From positions 6,101 through 20,540 of the forward strand of contig JADGJH010000344.1 of assembly GCA_027596945.1 (NCBI GenBank): DNA of 14,440 nucleotides. Direction: 5' to 3'. Source of the DNA: Physocladia obscura (taxonomy: Eukaryota > Chytridiomycota > Chytridiomycetes > Chytridiales > Chytriomycetaceae). The translations under genes were made by a program, and so were the position numbers. Under the pieces are notes generated by a model. It ran no database searches. It saw nothing but the letters and a program-made list of their open reading frames with translations, and was not told the origin of the DNA. Shown one piece after another: positions 1-8,640 of this stretch; position 1 is the stretch's first letter; each line of letters opens with the position of its first letter.

Positions 1-22
1 TTTTTTTTTTTTTTTTTTTTTT
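1..22. repeat. Poly-T run at window edge
   Basis: Twenty-two consecutive T bases open the window. This is either a natural homopolymer or the ragged edge of a contig. Nothing else is attached to it. Confidence 0.9.
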
Positions 23-286
23 AAGTGCGAGGTCATACCATCTTTGGTCAAAAGTAAAGTCAAAAAAAGATACTAAAAGGCTTTTTTTTTGATATTGACA
101 GCACTTTCGGTTTGAGAAGCGACGGTGGCGGGATGGTCAACATTGGGAATCGCACAGAGGTAGTTAATTATTTATCAACGTCAGCAATATCGTTCAATGG
201 ACTTTGGAATTTGGTGTCGTTACTTGTTGTGTAGTTTTGGCAAAAATAAACTGTTAATCCCAAACAATTCAATATAATGCATATAA
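23..286 (+). promoter_or_regulatory. Upstream region of the GPCR-like gene
   Basis: This is 264 bp of non-coding, AT-rich DNA before the ATG at 287. The sequence just before the start reads ATATAAATGG, giving an A at -3 and a G at +4, which is a favourable eukaryotic start context. I see no convincing core promoter element or other gene here. Confidence 0.3.
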
Positions 287-1372
287 ATGGCGTTAACTAT
301 AGAACAGCAAGACAACATCCAGACAATTATGCGTATACTTTGTCCATTCACAATAGTCTCAAATATTCTTGTGATTTGGTGCATAGTCACAAACAAGCGG
401 CTGCAAAACACGATAAACTATATGCAATCAATTCTCTCCTGTTTTGACATATTCTTGGCGATATTTTGGACAATCGGAGGCTCAATTTCCACAACGCATC
501 CTCAAATTTGCACAGCCATCGGCGCAATGTTTCAGTTCTCTGTCACAGCAATGTCGTGCTGGTCATTCCTAATGTCCGTTTACGCATACCTAGTAATCAT
601 ACACAACAAAAACGTCGCTGAAAATAAGTGGTACTTTTACCATGCATATGCGTGGCTACTTTCGGGAGTTATGACAGTGGGGCTATTTGTTGCGCAATCT
701 GTGGGAAAAAAAGGGCCTGTAATTGGCGACCCGACATTCGAGTGCTACATTGATGAATCTTATTCAGAGCTTCGGCTTGAACTCGAGTACAGTCACTTAT
801 GGTTCCACTTCTTTTGAATACTAGTCTTATGTTTTTTCATGTTTCGGAAAATCAGAATGTTGCAGGCTGAGATTGGGGACCTTGACGAAAAGGATTTTTG
901 CAGTAATAAGGCAAATTTTTTATCAGGTGGCGGTAACACTAGCGGTAGTGGTGTTGGTGTGGGTGAAAAAATGGTTGGCGATAACAACAGCGACTTATTA
1001 GTGCATATGAAGTTTCCATCTCCTCAATACGCATCATTACGGACTCGGTCTAGTTTAATTTCGCAGAGGGCAAAACAAGGTCTTGTTAACAAGAGGTTAT
1101 CGAGTAAGAAATTGATGCAGAAAGCGAGTTTGGTCGGTATTTGATTCATAGTTTGTTGGACTCCTGCAACGGTGACACGTATTTTGGGGATTATTCCAGG
1201 CATTGTTGTGCCTATTTGGTTGAATTATCTTATGGCTGTGGCAATGGCGTTGGCTGGGTTTTGGAATTCAATGACGTTTTTCCTTGTTTGGTGTTGGTGG
1301 AGCAATTATTATGGAAAATCTGATGACACAGTTAAATTTTTTTTTTTTTTGACACACACAATATCCAAATAA
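287..1372 (+). pseudogene. cAMP-receptor-like seven-TM receptor with two in-frame TGA codons (copy A)
   Basis: This is a single-exon reading frame of 361 codons, interrupted only by TGA at codons 177 (815-817) and 286 (1142-1144), and closed by TAA at 1370. Hydrophobic segments fit seven helices: roughly residues 12-35, 45-64, 75-103, 119-138, 168-188, 283-305 and 313-335. Cys75 at the start of TM3 and Cys153 in the second extracellular loop (FECYI) match the conserved GPCR disulfide. TM6 contains a CWTPATVTR segment, and a long Ser/Gly/Asn-rich third intracellular loop lies between TM5 and TM6. This layout resembles Dictyostelium cAR-type and fungal cAMP-receptor-like receptors; the family call is inference. 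Both TGAs fall inside helices (TM5 and TM6) and the frame continues perfectly after each. It is either a young pseudogene (TGG to TGA is one transition) or a gene with unusual decoding. A decayed paralogue follows at once. Confidence 0.7.
1337..1350. repeat. Poly-T run between the two receptor copies
   Basis: Fourteen T bases lie within the last codons of copy A, ten bases before the region homologous to the N-terminus of copy B. The run may mark the junction of an old tandem duplication. Confidence 0.6.
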
Positions 1373-1640
1373 TCGAACGCTGCATCGGCACCGTCTCAAT
1401 AATCTCCAACATTTGCGCAATCGCCTGCATAATTCTCAAAAACACAACATGATCAACTTTCTACAGACAATCCTGCCAGCATGTGGAATTATCCTCGCCA
1501 CGATTTGATCATTGAAAACTCTATCGCAGCCATGCAGCCCGTTCTGTGCGCCATTGTCAGCACACTGTGGCAATTTTTCATGGCGACAATGTCGTGATGA
1601 TCGTTCCTCATGTCTATATATGTTTTCGTTTGCTTTCTGA
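1360..1640 (+). pseudogene. Decayed GPCR copy B, TM1 to TM3
   Basis: Three reading frames in turn match copy A. From 1360 the peptide begins NIQIIERC and continues SIISNICAIACII, matching TM1 of copy A (NIQTIMR, TIVSNILVIWCI). From 1449 the frame shifts and MINFLQTIL matches TM2 (TINYMQSIL). From about 1525 a third frame reads VLCAIVSTLWQFFMATMS, then two TGAs, then SFLMSIYVFV, matching TM3 of copy A (MSCWSFLMSVYAYLV). TGA at 1506-1508 aligns exactly with Trp61 of copy A, and the second of the TGA pair at 1595-1600 aligns with Trp92. Two frameshifts make this a pseudogene. I regard it as a tandem duplicate of copy A. Confidence 0.65.
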
Positions 1641-1861
1641 AGATGGTGGTTTTGTGTTTGGGGATTGCGGAAGATCTGGATTTAGACAGCAGTGGCAATT
1701 CAGTGATGATATCTGAACAACCACAAAGTCCCCAAATCTCCTCAAACCCTAAACCAAACTCCCCCAGATATTATAAATAAAAATTTAATCCCTTTTGGTC
1801 TTGTTTCTACTGAGCCATGTGAATAGCTAACGGTTTCTCCTTATTATTTTTAGCAAACAGG
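1641..1861 (+). other. Intergenic or intron-like stretch inside copy B
   Basis: No convincing coding similarity lies between the TM3 remnant and the TM4-side remnant. The stretch ends in TTATTTTTAGCAAACAG, which could be an intron acceptor. An AATAAA occurs at 1776-1781 but I cannot assign it to a transcript. Confidence 0.25.
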
Positions 1862-2110
1862 TAGTCAGAAACGCGTGGTATTTCTTGAATGCACATACGT
1901 GTCGTTGCGACTAAGATGTGATTCTTGACAAATTTGGCAACAAAAATGCAGAAAAAAGCATTGGAAGTAATCAGGAAATACTCTGCTACTGCATTCGACC
2001 ATCAAATAAGAAGAAAACGTTCTGTTGGCACAGGAACAGGAACAGGCCACCTGTTCAAGCTTGCCATTATCAAAAAAATAATCAGACTTTGGCAATAAAC
2101 TTTGGCGAAA
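1862..2110 (+). pseudogene. Probable continuation of GPCR copy B (loop before TM4 and an intracellular loop)
   Basis: From 1870 the peptide NAWYFLNAHT matches NKWYFYHAYAW in copy A, just before TM4. It then meets a stop. Downstream, another frame is open and basic (KMQKKALEVIRKYS, then RRKRSVGTGTGTG). This could be what remains of the third intracellular loop, but its match to copy A is not clear. Frame changes and missing helices show the copy is broken. Confidence 0.35.
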
Positions 2111-2370
2111 GCAAAAGTCTTCGTTTTTGACTCTTCTAGAGTCAAAATAATGTGGCCACAAAGCTTGTTTATAAGATCCATTAAATGAAGTTTGAAGGGT
2201 GGATATTCTTCGATTACTGAACAGGCGAGATACACACTGACTGCCTCATTTGAGAAGATGAAAAAAATTTTCATATAACCACGATTGGGAAGCAAACTGG
2301 ACTGGTTGTTAGTAATACTATGCAGCCTTTTAATTGGCTGCAGTGCTTTCCATCAGTGGTGCAGGTGAAC
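2111..2370. other. Non-coding spacer
   Basis: AT-rich sequence between the receptor remnants and the mitoferrin remnant. Short ORFs occur on both strands, but none has recognisable similarity or coding character. I see no RNA gene or repeat. Confidence 0.4.
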
Positions 2371-2771
2371 ATGATGGTGGGCGCTGGCGGGGATCACGGA
2401 ACACGCGCTGATGTACCAGATGGACGCGGTCAAGACGCGAATGCAGACGACGCCGGCCACACACTCAGGCAGACACTGGCGCGTGCTGCCTCGAGGGAAG
2501 GCGGCACGACGCTGTGGCGCGGCATCAACTCGGTCGTTGTCGGCGCCGGCCCCCTTCCTTTGCCGTCTCGATGTCGTAAAAACAGTTCTGCAAACTCGCA
2601 GATGCACTTGCTTAATGGAAGATGCCGCTGCTCTGCGACGCGTTGCTGGATTTTCTGATGCTGTGCGCTTTATATATGAACGCAGGGGTGATTAGACGTC
2701 TTGGACCGCGTGTTATGACCCATGTTCCTGCAACCGCAATCTCGTGGACTACATACTAATTCTTGAAAAGG
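2371..2771 (+). pseudogene. Broken mitoferrin-type mitochondrial carrier
   Basis: Mitoferrins (SLC25A28/37, yeast MRS3/4) are inner-membrane iron importers built from three carrier repeats. Four pieces match in order but in different frames: LAGITEHALMYQMDAVKTRM (frame from 2381), REGGTTLWRGINSVVVGAGP (frame of 2470), LDVVKTVLQTRR (about 2562-2605), and RRLGPRVMTHVPATAISWTTY (from about 2694) followed by TAA at 2757 where a charged residue is expected. GINSVV-GAGP and PATAISWTTYE are well-known mitoferrin signatures. The carrier motif PxD-x-V-K has Gln in place of Pro (YQMDAVK). At least three frameshifts, the stop and the loss of the middle of the protein make it a pseudogene. It is markedly GC- and CpG-richer than its surroundings, which suggests recent arrival or relaxed decay. 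Confidence 0.8.
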
Positions 2772-3204
2772 TGGTATTTTTTGGTTTGTTTTGTGTATGA
2801 TTGTAATGATAAAAAATATTTTGATTATGAAAAAAGCAGCAGTTATGAAAGTTTTATTTTCATTTCATATTTTAAGATTGCAGCTTCCCAGATGTTTAGC
2901 ACCTCCAATATCTGCGGATTCATTTTACTTAGGTCAAATCTGATCAAAAATGTTTCTTTATTCGTTGCGACACTTGAATTATGTTTCTTTATTCGTTGTG
3001 ACACTTGAATTCCTGTCACAGAATAACTGGCTTTTTATTCTAACTTTCAATTGATCTTTCCTTCCATCCACTTTTTTTTTCTTCCCCGTGTTTTTTCGAT
3101 GTATTCCAGAGAAATAAAGCGATCGAAAATCAAAACAAAAATGAAAATTTTTATCTCTTAAAAGGCGACACGCTGACCCTTCAGCATTTGTTTTGAAAAT
3201 CAAA
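2772..3204. other. AT-rich spacer containing a tandem duplication
   Basis: No gene is recognised. Apart from the 31-bp tandem repeat annotated separately, it holds only A/T-rich sequence and a C/T-rich stretch near 3045-3090. Confidence 0.4.
2950..3011. repeat. 31-bp direct tandem duplication
   Basis: Two adjacent copies, 2950-2980 and 2981-3011, each begin ATGTTTCTTTATTCGTTG and end CACTTGAATT. They differ at one base (GCGAC versus GTGAC). Only two units are present, so this is a simple duplication rather than an array. Confidence 0.95.
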
Positions 3205-3678
3205 ATGAAGCAAAAGAGTGGAGACATATTCCGAGAGTATTTCGAGTCGCACAAGCATGAAAATCCTTCTATTGACGGAGCTATGGTAGCATTGTTAAAT
3301 CATCCATTTGATATCCCTGCTTCGGAGATCTATTTCCAAAAAACAAGACGTGCGTGGGTGGAATCAATTGTGCGAATTGCTGGAGCAGCAGGGATAAAAT
3401 TAGCGCAGGTATTAATATCTAAAATCAAGTTATGAAACGTGTGCCTTAATGTGTGTTTTGATTACGAACAGAAACCAGACATAGCTGCGGACATCTTTGG
3501 TGCAATTAAGCTTCAATTTGTAATTACTGCAGGAGGTCGACGAGCTATTCTGACTGACTCTAGGCTCTCCATTGAGGCGCCTCAAGAACAGCCCATCTTC
3601 AGTGAATCACTGAAGAGGAGACTTCCAAGTAAAATCAGCATCGACAGCGAACTTGGCACAAAAAGTCTGGAACGGTGA
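3205..3678 (+). CDS. Two-exon gene fragment of unknown function
   Basis: I do not recognise this protein. The start at 3205 (AAAATGAAG) is the first ATG of the frame and opens MKQKSGDIFREYFESHKH. Exon 1 (3205-3408) ends GCGCAG before GTATTA. A 63-bp intron (3409-3471, ending GAACAG) joins in frame to KPDIAADIFGAIKLQF. The frame closes with TGA at 3676-3678, giving about 136 residues. It is soluble and mixed in charge, with no signal peptide or membrane segment. A different frame downstream (to 3817) and further exon-like pieces to 5110 suggest the original gene was longer, and that either a frameshift near 3610-3660 or a missed intron breaks it. Intron phase and codon character support real coding origin; the function is unknown. 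Confidence 0.45.
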
Positions 3679-3817
3679 CGCCAAAAACCAAACTGATGAA
3701 CAAGCTGATAGCCACAGGGCGGAATATAAAGTTGCTAATTGCGTTGACACAGAATTTGATGATCAAGCCCGTCAGGAGGAGGAGGAGGAGGAGTGTGTAG
3801 AAGATAGCAAGATTTGA
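3614..3817 (+). other. Acidic open segment in a shifted frame
   Basis: In the frame of 3656 the sequence reads AQKVWNGDAKNQTDEQADSH and ends with six Glu codons encoded by a GAG repeat (3774-3793), then CVEDSKI and TGA at 3815. It overlaps the end of the previous ORF in another frame. It may be the true continuation after a one-base frameshift, or a separate exon. The composition (acidic, polar) is protein-like. Confidence 0.3.
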
Positions 3818-3862
3818 TTTTTGTTTGTATCTGATATGTTACATTTTAAACGCGCATTTCAG

Positions 3863-4099
3863 AATTTGCCGGAATCTGGATATATTGCCAGAAAATTTTA
3901 ACAAAGTTGGTAATTTTCTGCACCCGATTTCTTTGATGGACAAGGTATGGTAAATAACAATCACATGCTTTTTCTCCTGACGAATTAATTTTCGAGCATA
4001 GATTGATGAGTTCTGCGCTTTTTATTCATCAGGACTTTATGCCACCATATGTGACCAATATTGATGAATGGAAGGAAGCCTCCAAGTTCTCGGGATTCA
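3863..4099 (+). CDS. Two in-frame exon-like segments, unknown product
   Basis: The first segment, 3863-3944, is bounded by an AG at 3861-3862 and a donor GTATGG at 3945. It encodes LDILPENFNKVGNFLHPISL followed by MDK. The second, 4033-4099, follows TTCATCAG and precedes GTAAGT, and encodes DFMPPYVTNIDEWKEASKFS followed by GF. The frame is kept across the intervening 88-bp intron (3945-4032), which supports genuine exons. The next candidate exon (after the AG at 4195-4196) meets TAG within a few codons in the matching phase. I therefore cannot extend the model and suspect decay. I do not recognise the family. Confidence 0.4.
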
Positions 4100-4218
4100 G
4101 TAAGTTGTCAATAGCTATGAAAATATTTATTCAGCAGATAATTCATGTGAGTAGGTCCAAAAATTAAATAAATGGTTACTTGATATTAAAAACCAGGACG
4201 GCATGACTGGCAATAGTT

Positions 4219-4283
4219 TGCGGTCATGGTGGAAGAAAACAAAGTGACATATGAAAAACTCTTGTCACAAGATGAGGGCTCAG
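4219..4283 (+). other. Short exon-like open piece
   Basis: The frame reads FAVMVEENKVTYEKLLSQDE and then GS before a GTAAGG donor at about 4284. It lacks an in-frame acceptor connection to the exon ending at 4099, since a TAG precedes it. It is probably part of the same broken gene. Confidence 0.25.
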
Positions 4284-4509
4284 TAAGGTTTTTAAGTAAG
4301 TCTGAATAATACATTATTCCGTTTCTGTTTTACTTCTTTAGAGTCAATATCTTGAAAAAATACTCCTCTGATGCTTTGAGGAAGTGGAACGAAAATTATT
4401 ATTGGGAAACTCTCGCTTTTTGATATCTTTTTAGCTGATGGAAATTTTGAAGCAAAAGGGTATTTATTGATTTATACTAAATATAATAGTCCATTTAACA
4501 TTTTTTCAG

Positions 4510-4933
4510 GTCAACATTTATTTCAAAGATTCGAGAATCTGAACAGAAAGAATTTGGCAAGTCTCGTTACTCACACGTGATGGCAGATTTTACTCTCTTA
4601 TCACATTGTCTTCCATTGATGAAACACGAGGTTGTTCAAGCAAAAACTAAGCCAATTTACTATGGAGTTGAGCGTCTCGAAGTTCAGGATGATTTTCTAT
4701 TATTGCTACGTTGGGGTCGCACTGCCCTGGCAAATTTGTAAAAAACTCATAGTGGCGACTCGCACAAGTGCTATGGAGTTCATGGAAGTGGCGGAATACT
4801 TGAATTTTACCTTTTTAGCATGAGAGCGGACTCACTTGTAGAGATGCGACTTGTTGCAACTGTCAATGTGGTAACCAGTATTTCGTCTCTAGTAGGATAC
4901 GCAATTCTGATCCGTGCTCTCCACTCCTTGAAG
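4510..4933 (+). pseudogene. Long exon-like frame with one TAA, unknown product
   Basis: After TTTTTTCAG (acceptor AG at 4508-4509) the frame from 4511 stays open for 141 codons except for a single TAA at 4739-4741, and ends at a donor GTAAAC (4934). It includes STFISKIRESEQKEFGKS, KPIYYGVERLEVQDDFLLLL and RWGRTALANL before the stop. After the stop, from M at 4820, comes the hydrophobic segment RLVATVNVVTSISSLVGYAI. A 47-bp intron (4934-4980, ending TTCCAG) follows. A single stop in 141 codons of AT-rich DNA indicates former coding sequence. I do not recognise the soluble part. Confidence 0.35.
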
Positions 4934-5110
4934 GTAAACTTTTCCAAACTTTGTTAAATTATTTATAATTTTTTTTCCAGAATTCGCTACAAAACTGGCA
5001 TACCACTTGTTCTGTTCACAAGGAATTATCTTTTACATATCTGGTTGCTGTGTCATCTCCTATATCGTATAAACGTATTCGAGTTGGTCCGCTGGTTCTA
5101 AAGACTCCAA
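4820..5110 (+). pseudogene. Possible third receptor-like remnant
   Basis: A hydrophobic segment at 4844-4915 (VATVNVVTSISSLVGYAILI) and, after the 47-bp intron but in another frame, YHLFCSQGIIFYISGCCVIS resemble TM1 and TM2 of the receptor copies in spacing and character. A later piece near 5190-5230 (WYSLITVIHGVVG) is also hydrophobic. There is no diagnostic motif. The alternative is an unrelated membrane protein remnant. Confidence 0.22.
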
Positions 5111-5699
5111 CAAAATCAAAAACTGTGACATTGGGGGTTAGTGCAGAAAAAGAGAGAGTCAAAGGCAATGTAACGTCGCGTTATTTGTAGGCATTCAGTG
5201 GTACAGTTTGATAACGGTGATACATGGTGTGGTAGGAAATTTGCTGTGTGATCTGGCTGATTTGGAGCATGATAATACTTTTCAGTTGTTTTGATTAAGG
5301 ATTGGTAGTTTTGTTTTTCTTGCTGAGATTGAAGTATTTTTACAACTGTTTTCGAAAATAATAAAAAATGACATTTTGAAAATTTTTATACTTGAGGGAA
5401 AATAAATGCAGTGAACGATACTGCTTCAAAGACATCTGTGCCGCAAGACCAGTATCCACAAGTACCTCCTTAAGTATTTCCGTTCTTAGTGTCATTTCCT
5501 GTATCAAGCTTTCTTGTATTTTCTAAGTTCAAAATATGCTTAAAAAAAAGGTACATGTTTCCTAATATCCTTTAATCTCAACAATATCTGTCCCAGATAA
5601 ATTCAATCTGAAAATATTCGCAGATTTATCAACTGGATTAATCCAGAATATCAGAGACTGTAATGAAAATTTCTAAAGCAAATTCAGCCACTTTAACTA
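5111..5699. other. AT-rich spacer, nothing recognised
   Basis: Apart from the short hydrophobic piece near 5190-5230, I see no gene, RNA or repeat. Any 5' part of the LINE that follows would begin somewhere here, but no endonuclease motif or target-site duplication is visible. Confidence 0.35.
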
Positions 5700-6096
5700 A
5701 AAAATAATTCAAATTTGTTTTTTGGGACAATGCTTTATGGAGAGGTATATTCACTGAATTATTTGCTGGCCAACTCAGGAATTATGATAATTTTGATGTG
5801 AAAACACTTTGGTTGGCTATAACTAGTAACATTAGAAGTAAAAAGTGTCACAGAATTCACATGATTTATTAAATTTTGACAAACAAGTGTATTATCTTTA
5901 TTTTACCACCAACCAAAAAGCAAATTTGAAAAAGACTGAATAGTGAGTGATGAAGAAATGCAGGATGCATATGTAGCTTTAGATGGTAGACCATGCTTTT
6001 AACACGATAACTGACAGCACACTTGCTAAAATAAAATCAATGTTGTGGCTAATAAGGGAATTTCTCAATACAAAAAAACAATTTTCAAAACAGTAG

Positions 6097-6306
6097 CAAA
6101 GGATACAAAAAGAAACAATTGAAAAACACACTTACCAAAGAGACAATCTTGCACTACAAAACCCAACAAAATACCTAAAAAAATCCTTGGCAAAATCAAC
6201 AATGTCAAAGTTGACAGAATCAAAAATTAGAGGTGATAGAGAAGAAGAAAAAATTTTATATAATCCTGAAACATTCTGGAAAGAAGTAGCCAAAGAAGTT
6301 TTTTGA
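6097..6306 (+). pseudogene. LINE pre-RT linker fragment
   Basis: This is an open frame of about 70 codons, Lys/Gln-rich and helical, containing LTESKIRGDREEEKILYNPE and TFWKEVAKEVF, ending with TGA at 6304. LINE polyproteins carry a comparable helical linker with a conserved FWK segment shortly before the RT palm. It is assigned by order and by resemblance. Confidence 0.45.
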
Positions 6307-6446
6307 TGCAGAAAACCCCAGGGGTTCAAGAAGGTTCTGTATACCACCAGGCATACAAACAAATTACAGAAATTAACCAAGCATCTACTCCAACATGAAA
6401 ATCAAAATTACAACTGACACAGTCATGGAAGCAATTGCTAACACTT

Positions 6447-6562
6447 CCAGACATCAAAAAAGCATTTGAATCTGTTAGTGTGGAAGGAGTTGGGCATAGG
6501 AACAATAGAATTAAACTCCCATACAAATATTCAGCATTCAAATACAACACACAAAAAAGCAT
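6447..6562 (+). pseudogene. LINE RT palm block with catalytic Asp
   Basis: The frame reads PDIKKAFESVSVEGVGHRN and then NRIKLPYKY. The D-x-KKAF-SV pattern is RT motif A, whose Asp binds catalytic metal; the usual KAFD is here KAFE. It ends at TAA near 6563. Confidence 0.6.
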
Positions 6563-6600
6563 TTAAACCCTAGTATTCACAGCTTGCTGGTACAACAGAG

Positions 6601-6760
6601 GCTATACAAATTGAGACAATGACACAACAACGATCAGTACTGGCTCCACTTGAATGGAGAATCTTCTGGGATACATTCCTGTGCACAATCGACAAATACA
6701 CAACAGGACACAATTTTGAAATGCAATACAAAACAAATTATAATGATAAACATTGGGAAA
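6601..6760 (+). pseudogene. LINE RT block before the active-site loop
   Basis: The peptide TQQRSVLAPLEWRIFWDTFL corresponds to the RT motif usually written TQGxxLSPLLWxIF, with the Gly lost (TQQ). It continues FEMQYKTNYNDKHW and then shifts frame into the YVDD-containing segment near 6753, so the pieces together cover the palm. Confidence 0.6.
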
Positions 6761-7125
6761 AAAAATCCTCACAGAGCTGGTTGCATCAATTGCATATGTT
6801 GATGATACCACACTTATTGCAAAACGTAGGAATGAGCTAGAGCTAAAAAAAAATTTCACAATAAAATTCATGGAAGGAAATACAATTGAAGCAAACACAA
6901 CAAAAACAAAAGTTCTTGCAATGAACATGAAAGATCCAGGATGGAAACTATACTGGGATATTGAAAAACAAAGAGAAATAGAAATTAAAACTGGAAACAA
7001 TGGGGAACAGCTGCTAGGAAACTACTTCACAGCCTCCAATAATGGCAAACTAGCTATAGAAAAAATAGAAAAGCAAATAAAAGATACATGTGACATTCTC
7101 CAAGATAAAAGAATAACACAAAAGT
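6753..7125 (+). pseudogene. LINE reverse transcriptase YVDD segment
   Basis: The frame reads KKILTELVASIAYVDDTTLI and then AKRRNELE. YVDD (6795-6806) is RT motif C with the two catalytic aspartates intact. The following Lys/Asn-rich region matches the RT thumb in position. The frame stays open to about 7125, where similarity moves to the next frame, so an indel separates this piece from the ORF that follows. Confidence 0.75.
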
Positions 7126-7740
7126 GTGGCAATTATAATGAACCAAATATTGCTACAACAAGCCAGATACAAATGGAAGACTGCAGGTCTTCCAGCAGCA
7201 ATGGTTGACAAATGGTATACCAAAATAAAGCAGCTTTATAAGCAAAAAGCAGCACTGTCAAGAAACACACCAGACTCAATCCTGGAACATAGCCAAATAG
7301 GCAAACTTAAAAATTGGAATGAACATTACAATGTAGACTTAGCTACAAATACCACAATCTGGATGAATGAAGACAGCCTCATTGGCAATGTAATGAGAAT
7401 ACAGGCTCTGCAGCTACAAGAAGCACTGGCACTACCACAATTCATTCTAAATGAACGATTTCCAACTAGAATTAAAAACAATCAACACTTCATGGCCACA
7501 GTCATGGCAAGAATGCACAAATATCAATTCTCACTAACAACAGCTAAATACAACACTAGAGAAGGCATACCAGTGAAAGAATTTGGCAAAGTAGAGGGTG
7601 GTGAAACTTCAATATTCCATACGATAGGAAATAATGTAATATATAATCAAATAGCTGAAAATCTGGCATACTGTGATATGATATTTCTGGAACAAGTTTT
7701 ATGTGCAGACAGTACAAGCTGTCTCACAATAAAGAACTGA
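7126..7740 (+). pseudogene. LINE thumb and connection ORF
   Basis: This 204-codon frame is the longest intact piece of the element (first ATG at 7126). It holds QARYKWKTAGLPAAMVDKWY, NRTPD-like SRNTPDSILEHSQIGKL and LALPQFILNERFPTRI, and ends with TGA at 7738. In LINEs of this style, a helical region with KWK and LP-x-x-x-x-x-KW elements lies between the RT and RNase H or zinc-finger parts. The surviving length suggests this portion decayed least. A self-contained gene is unlikely, because the frame continues the RT in order and strand. Confidence 0.65.
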
Positions 7741-8640
7741 AATGCATATACCTAAAAAATGATGCAAACAGTTAATGCAACACATTGAAAGATGCCCTCC
7801 TTAAGAAAAATAAAGAGAGGCAAATGTTGAATCCTGTGGAGGCAGATTCATTTGAACTGGTGGAATTAGCACAATAAAGTATAATTTAGTTTTATCTATT
7901 TCCAAGAACAGAACTACTTTTAAATGCCCAATGCTGTGCCTCAAAATAAAACTATTGTGCCTCATTTTCAATGCATCAATATTGATAGCAAAAGAAATTG
8001 CTGAATTGTGAAAAACAAAGTTAAAACATTTAATCCCCATTCTTGAATTTTGCTGTGAATGAAATAAACTTTATATTCTTTCACAGTTATCTTATAAATA
8101 ATATTTCTATTCCAATATTATATTAAATATTATTTTGCATTTATTCAGCCTGTATAATATGTTTTATTTCTTAAACCTAGCAACAAACACTGCTACAAAA
8201 GCAGACAATCATAAATTCAAACCCATTTGCAGGAAAAGACCTAAAAATGACCATTTAAATATTTAAGATTGGTAACATTATAGAGTGGAAATCCAAAAAT
8301 GGGGCACACAGCCTTAATGGGTATAATTAATGAAATTATACAAGAAAATGAAGTGTTGGTATTTAAAACAACACACTTAAGACTCCCAACTCTACGCAAC
8401 ATGTTATAGACAAAATGATCAGAGACTGAAATGGAGATAGGAGATGGCAGATCACCCTATATGTATGGAAATTACTTAACAAAGCAGTTCATAAAATAGT
8501 ATGGAAATTAAAATGTGAAATAACTATAGACTGGAAAAAAGAAAATGGTATCATGGAGTCCAAAAAAAAATGGAAAACCCAGCATTATACACTTTGATCC
8601 ACAAAACAAAATAATAAAAAAGAATACAAAAAACCAAATC
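7741..8640. other. Decayed interior of the LINE
   Basis: No frame stays open beyond about 80 codons. Fragments such as VHKIVWKLKCEITIDWKKEN (about 8480-8540) have the Trp/Lys-rich character of the C-terminal part of such elements. An RNase H domain may have stood here, but I cannot see its catalytic residues. Confidence 0.35.

Noticed and set aside
287..1372. Genome-wide reassignment of TGA to tryptophan
   Set aside because: The hydroxylase and FKBP genes both end at TGA precisely where their families' C-termini end, and all Trp codons checked in them are TGG. TGA is therefore a normal stop here, so recoding could at most be local or context-dependent.
287..1372. Selenoprotein explanation for the receptor TGAs
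   Set aside because: The TGAs lie in the middle of helices, not at redox sites, and align with Trp in the paralogue. No selenocysteine insertion element was recognised.
6602..7000. 132-codon minus-strand ORF with hydrophobic stretches
   Set aside because: It is antisense to the reverse transcriptase YVDD region and has no family features.
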